From positions 1,890,001 through 1,954,000 of the forward strand of contig JANATG010000011.1 of NCBI GenBank assembly GCA_029449235.1: a stretch of DNA of 64,000 bases, written 5' to 3'. The translations under genes and the position numbers were made by a program. Below are positions 60,318 to 64,000 of this stretch, piece after piece. Within the stretch, counting starts at the first letter, position 1. Every line of letters begins with the position of its first letter. The DNA comes from Linnemannia schmuckeri. Lineage: Eukaryota; Mortierellomycota; Mortierellomycetes; Mortierellales; Mortierellaceae. The notes beneath the pieces were generated by a model that saw only the letters and a program-made list of their open reading frames with translations, ran no database searches and had not been told where the DNA came from.

Positions 60318-61075
60318 ATGCGACAGCCTTCTTCTTCTTCCTTTTCCTCTACTACCACATCTACACGCATCTTATATGCCCTCGCCTGTCTCCTCTCCTT
60401 CAGCAATAACAACATCCTATTTGCGAATGCTCAAGGGCAGCCCCAACCCTGTGGAGGATCAGCGTTTGCAGTAGTCGGAAACAAATTCTATGTCCACGGA
60501 GGCTCCCTCCAAGGAGACCAACTCTTACAGTCCCTCTGGGCACTAGATTTGACGACCACCTGGACCACCAGCAAACCAGCTTGGAGTCCCCTCTCACTCG
60601 GGCCCTATAACGCTTACCACTCAGGAGGACACTCAGCCGACAACAAAACCTTTATAATCTTTGGACGCGACACTGCCGCAGAACCAAACGTCATTCCAAA
60701 CTCGTTTGTCAACATCTTTGATATTGCCTCAGGGACATGGACAAAGGAACTTAACCCGGAGGGAATGAATGATAACTCAAGAAGAGACTTCGACGTCGTC
60801 ACCAACCCGTCGGCCAACAAGGTGTACATTCTGGGTGGAGATGCCGGGCCCAGGGGTGATATTTACTCCAATATGTTTACGACGTACGATGTTGCGACAC
60901 AGACAGTGACCGAGATCACGACGCCTGCACCGGGGCCACAGAGTATCTCGACTTATAATGCGGTTTGGTCGGCCAATCTGAACGCCATGATTGTCATCGG
61001 AGGCAACTACAAGTCAGGGATGGCAGCTCAAGGTCTTTTACTTTATCACCCCGACACTGGCTACTGGACCACACA

Positions 61076-61121
<46 letters not shown>

Positions 61122-62832
61122 CAACCAGCAATGCCCAACTCCTCTTATTTCTCCCACACGCCACATGCGCACACACATGCATCAAATTGCGCTTTGTCCC
61201 TCGTCTAAAAATGTAATTGTTGACCTAGCGGCAATAACAATTGACGTCTTTGTTTATTTTTGTCATTTTTTTTTCCCGGATAGACAACAAACGGACCCTT
61301 CAACTATGGCCGATCATCCGCCTGTGCTGCTACCAGTAAGCCCATATTCTTTGACGTTATTAGTATAACAAATGTATTTGCTGTTTTCTCTTATGCTCAT
61401 CAACCTCCTTTCGTACCCAATTTTCTTGCCAATAGATGGCGATGGTTCGCTGATTGCAGTGTTTGGTGGATTCATTGGAGGATCAGGCCCAGGTGATCCA
61501 AACATCTATGTGCTGAACACCGCCACATGGACATGGACAGCCACGAAATACCCTGGCCAAGGGCGAGGCAATGCTGCCTGCGCCATTGTCGACGACACGT
61601 TTATAGTCTGGGGTGGATTCCTCGCCTCGCCCAACACTCTCAATGGAGTTCCTACTGGTGCTGATGCTCTGCTCTTGTATTCGCTATCAAAGTCGCAATG
61701 GCAGACGACCTACACACCATCTGCGGCCATGTCTGGCTCTGTCAACAACAACAGCACTGGACATCCAGGAGGAGGTGATAATTCAGACGGCAATGGTAAC
61801 AACTCTAACAACAATGGCGGAAACCATAACCAGGGTCTCTCTTCAGGCGCATTGGGAGGTATCATTGCAGGAGCCGTTGCAGCCTTGGCGATCGCCATTT
61901 TTGGCTTGGTGAGCTGGCACAGGCGGGGAAAGCACCCACCGCCCGGCAAGGACATGTCTTCTCATGAGTACGAAACAGCCGGTATCAACAGTATGGAAGA
62001 GCATCGCCATGCGTCACCACCTCTAAGACCGCATCCACCAGGTCCCAACCAGTCGCTAAAGCTTGCGGATGAGGCGCTTTTCGACCCACAACTAAGTGTT
62101 GATGGAAGTCATAGAAACGACGGAGGATACTCGACTGCCACCACACCGACAACGCTCGACTTTTTGCACACCAACGAGCACAGGCCTGAGCGGGTACGAC
62201 TGTCTTATCAGAGCGATGGATCTGTCTACTACCCACCACCACCAGCATCTATCTCGCACCAGCCAATGATACCAGAGGATACGCCATACATGTCCGAACA
62301 CAGTGTCTCAGGAAGTGGTCGTCGTTTCAATTACCCTCAGTCGCTTGCTCTTGGCCCCTCTGGAGCCAACTACCAATACGCAGGTCTGACAGGACCCTCA
62401 ACTGCCGGTGCTGGAGGCGGTCCAGGGTATGCGGCCACTGGAAGCGATTACCACGATAGAGGATACTACGGAGAAAGAGACCGCGAAAAGTACCTGTCAG
62501 GTATATCGACACAAACGGGTTACTCTCGAGTATCATCAGTCGGGTCAGATCCTCAGGCGATTATCTACCCCAATACTTCGCCTCCGAATCCTAAGAGGAT
62601 AGTGAGTGGGCCTCAGGGAGGAGAGGGGTTTGGATTTGTGATCGAGCCTTCCCCTCCTGGAGCGCCCCAGGCGTTGCTTGAGCACCAGCGGTCGTTTCTC
62701 CGTCAGCAAGAACAACTGCAGCAGCAGCCGTTGGAATCTCATCAGTCATATTGGCCAGAGCCATATCAGCAACCGCTGGCGCAGAGTCCACCTCCACTAG
62801 CGCCTCGACCGTCTGTTCGACCTCCGTACTAA
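60318..62832 (+). CDS. Kelch-repeat single-pass membrane protein
   Basis: 735 residues from three exons: 60318-61076, 61284-61335 and 61436-62832. A Ser/Thr-rich N-terminus precedes a signal-type hydrophobic stretch (ILYALACLLSF) with likely cleavage near ANAQG. Kelch-type beta-propeller blades follow, seen as repeating hydrophobic-GG and distal W/Y motifs: KFYVHGGSLQ, NKTFIIFGRD, VYILGGDAG, MIVIGGNY, LIAVFGGF and FIVWGGF, each followed by TWxW-like turns (GTWTKE, TWTWTATK). After an Asn/Gly-rich linker, a membrane span at about residues 408-432 (GALGGIIAGAVAALAIAIFG) leads to a 300-residue cytoplasmic tail rich in Pro, Ser, His and Gln. It is probably a cell-surface adhesion or sensing protein (inference). 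The first intron opens directly with a run of 39 A. Confidence 0.9.
61079..61117. repeat. Poly(A) tract, 39 bases, at a 5' splice site
   Basis: CAG|GT is followed immediately by 39 A at 61079-61117, so the donor reads GTAAAAA. It lies in intron 1 (61077-61283) of the kelch gene. Confidence 0.95.
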
Positions 62833-63431
62833 ATGCAAGGTTGAGCCTATTATCGTCCTACGGATCTTCTTTTACCTTTGCAGAGCCTCCTTCTAGTTTT
62901 CTACCTCTCCCCTTCCCCTCATTTTAGTTCTACGTGTAGACTGATGTGATTTCCTTGTGTATTCTAGCGACTAGTTTTCTGAGCACTTCTTTCAGTTCTT
63001 CTGCCTTTGCTCGTGTCAATGACGGAATGAGTAAAGTTTTTATTAGTGTGTATATTGGTGTGGTTATTATCTAATGGAAACTGGAAAGGTGGCGTGTGTG
63101 CCTGACTTTAGAGACTTGAAAGTCCTCTTTTCTATGTCTGGAGTGGAGCGATATATGAATATACGAATGAATGAATGAATGAATGATAAAAAATAAAAAT
63201 TCAACTTCCGTTCTCGTTCTCGCGGCACTGCAGCCATCAGCGGCCGTTAGAGTTTGACACAGCGGTCCTGATTATTTACTATTGATTGATCTGTTTGAAA
63301 TGAATGGATGGGACAAAACTGCGAGGGATATCGGGACTGAGTGGGTGTATGCTGTCGATCAAATTGTCTGGTGATAATAATAGGGAAGGGGAAGGAAGGA
63401 AGGAAGGAAGGAAGGAGGACTGAGATTCATG

Positions 63432-63433
<2 letters not shown>

Positions 63434-63509
<76 letters not shown>

Positions 63510-63536
63510 AGAGAGAGAGGGAGGGAGAGAGAGGAA
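63434..63536. repeat. (AG)n microsatellite with GGGA-type interruptions
   Basis: About 35 uninterrupted AG units (63434-63503), then GGGAGGGAGAGAG-type variants to 63536, all purine on the plus strand. Confidence 0.95.
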
Positions 63537-63542
63537 GGACAT

Positions 63543-63573
<31 letters not shown>

Positions 63574-63700
63574 GTCTTCCTTTCTTGTTTTTTTATCTCT
63601 CTTCTTTTCTTCTTTCTAATTCTTCTCTTCTTTTTTTCTTTTTTCTTTTTTCTTTTTTCTTTTTTCTTTTTTCTTTTTTCTTTTTCTTTCTTTCTTTCTT
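63543..63700. repeat. (TTTC)n and (CTTTTTT)n pyrimidine arrays
   Basis: TTTC units at about 63543-63573, then an irregular CT stretch, then seven or more CTTTTTT units from about 63637, ending in CTTT units. All pyrimidine on the plus strand, directly following the purine tract. Confidence 0.9.
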
Positions 63701-63748
63701 CTTTTTTTTTCTGCTCTGTTCTCCACGTTGTTCATCATTTTTTCCACG

Positions 63749-63790
63749 CCCCCTTCCCCCTTCCCCTTCCCCCTTCCCCCTTCCCCCTTC
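63749..63790. repeat. (CCCCCTT)n array, six C-runs
   Basis: C runs of 4-5 separated by TT at 63749-53, 56-60, 63-66, 69-73, 76-80 and 83-87. The minus strand therefore carries six G-runs with 2-base loops, a strong potential G-quadruplex; the plus strand could form an i-motif. Confidence 0.9.
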
Positions 63791-64000
63791 CTCCTTACCT
63801 CCAATTCTCTTTCCCTATTCATCTTCACTCTTCTTCACAGAATCTGCTCTTCTCTCTCACACTATCCTTCTCCTCTCCCTCCCTCCTTTCATTCTCTCCT
63901 TCAACCTCTTCAACAACTCAAGCCCCTTCCTCTCACCTCTCTCACTTCCTCTTCACCCTCGCACCCCTGACCTGACCCCCCAAACCCTGCAAATCATAAC

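Larger units (their letters stand above)
62833..64000. other. Terminal intergenic region dominated by simple repeats
   Basis: 3' region of the kelch gene, then a GAAT tetranucleotide run near 63163-63185, a long AG/GGGA purine tract, CTTT and CTTTTTT arrays, and C-runs. The last 200 bases are CT-rich and resemble the leaders seen before other genes in this window, so a plus-strand gene may begin just beyond 64000. Confidence 0.55.

Noticed and set aside
1..64000. tRNA, rRNA, transposon, CRISPR or viral elements
   Set aside because: None recognised by eye: no clear B-box GGTTCRA arms in a cloverleaf context, no reverse transcriptase, transposase or integrase motifs, and no spaced repeat array.

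Overview
This is a gene-dense eukaryotic nuclear window, almost certainly fungal and most likely from an early-diverging filamentous lineage such as Mortierellomycota (inferred; no search was run). The reasons are short GT-AG introns (mostly GTAAGT/GTATGT donors), compact intergenic spaces rich in pyrimidine, long A/T homopolymers, Gln/Asn/Ser-rich low-complexity tails, and a full fungal gene set including Furry/Tao3, Vps27, Ku70, STN1, IDO, kelch-transmembrane and SH3-transmembrane proteins. No tRNA, rRNA, CRISPR array, transposon or virus was recognised.

Layout. 1-522: C-terminal end of an unrecognised Gly/Gln-rich protein (+). 1502-2551: a secreted His/Lys-rich protein built of near-identical repeats separated by Lys-Arg sites (+), the most unusual gene here. 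3591-4750: ribosomal protein eL14 (+). 4751-7858: sparse region with possible unassigned exons. 7859-8434: NDUFA4-like respiratory subunit (-). 9640-13271: four-membrane-span MARVEL-like protein (+). 13854-23323: giant Furry/Tao3 scaffold (-). 25914-28678: indoleamine 2,3-dioxygenase (+). 29422-32509: ESCRT-0 Vps27 (-). 32809-34392: telomere-capping STN1 (-), head-to-head with PDCD5 (34650-35857, +). 36247-37194: BolA-like protein (-). 37560-40364: Ku70 (-). 41017-43028: TIS11-type tandem CCCH zinc-finger protein (-). 44356-45601: unrecognised Gln-rich protein (+). 46346-47929: aldo-keto reductase (+). 50760-53406: SH3-transmembrane receptor-like protein (+). 53646-56267: unrecognised low-complexity protein (-). 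56893-57855: GNAT acetyltransferase (+). 60318-62832: kelch-repeat single-pass membrane protein (+). 62833-64000: simple-sequence and pyrimidine-rich DNA.

Most genes are housekeeping functions with no operon-like logic. Loose themes are the cell surface and morphogenesis (Furry, MARVEL-like, SH3-TM, kelch-TM) and DNA ends (STN1 and Ku70 within 8 kb). The repeat precursor at 1502-2551 stands alone: no UstYa-like, P450, peptidase or transporter gene lies beside it in this window. Exon structures were assembled by hand from splice signals, reading frame and protein-family continuity. All spliced models given close in frame, except eL14, whose first exon was not found.
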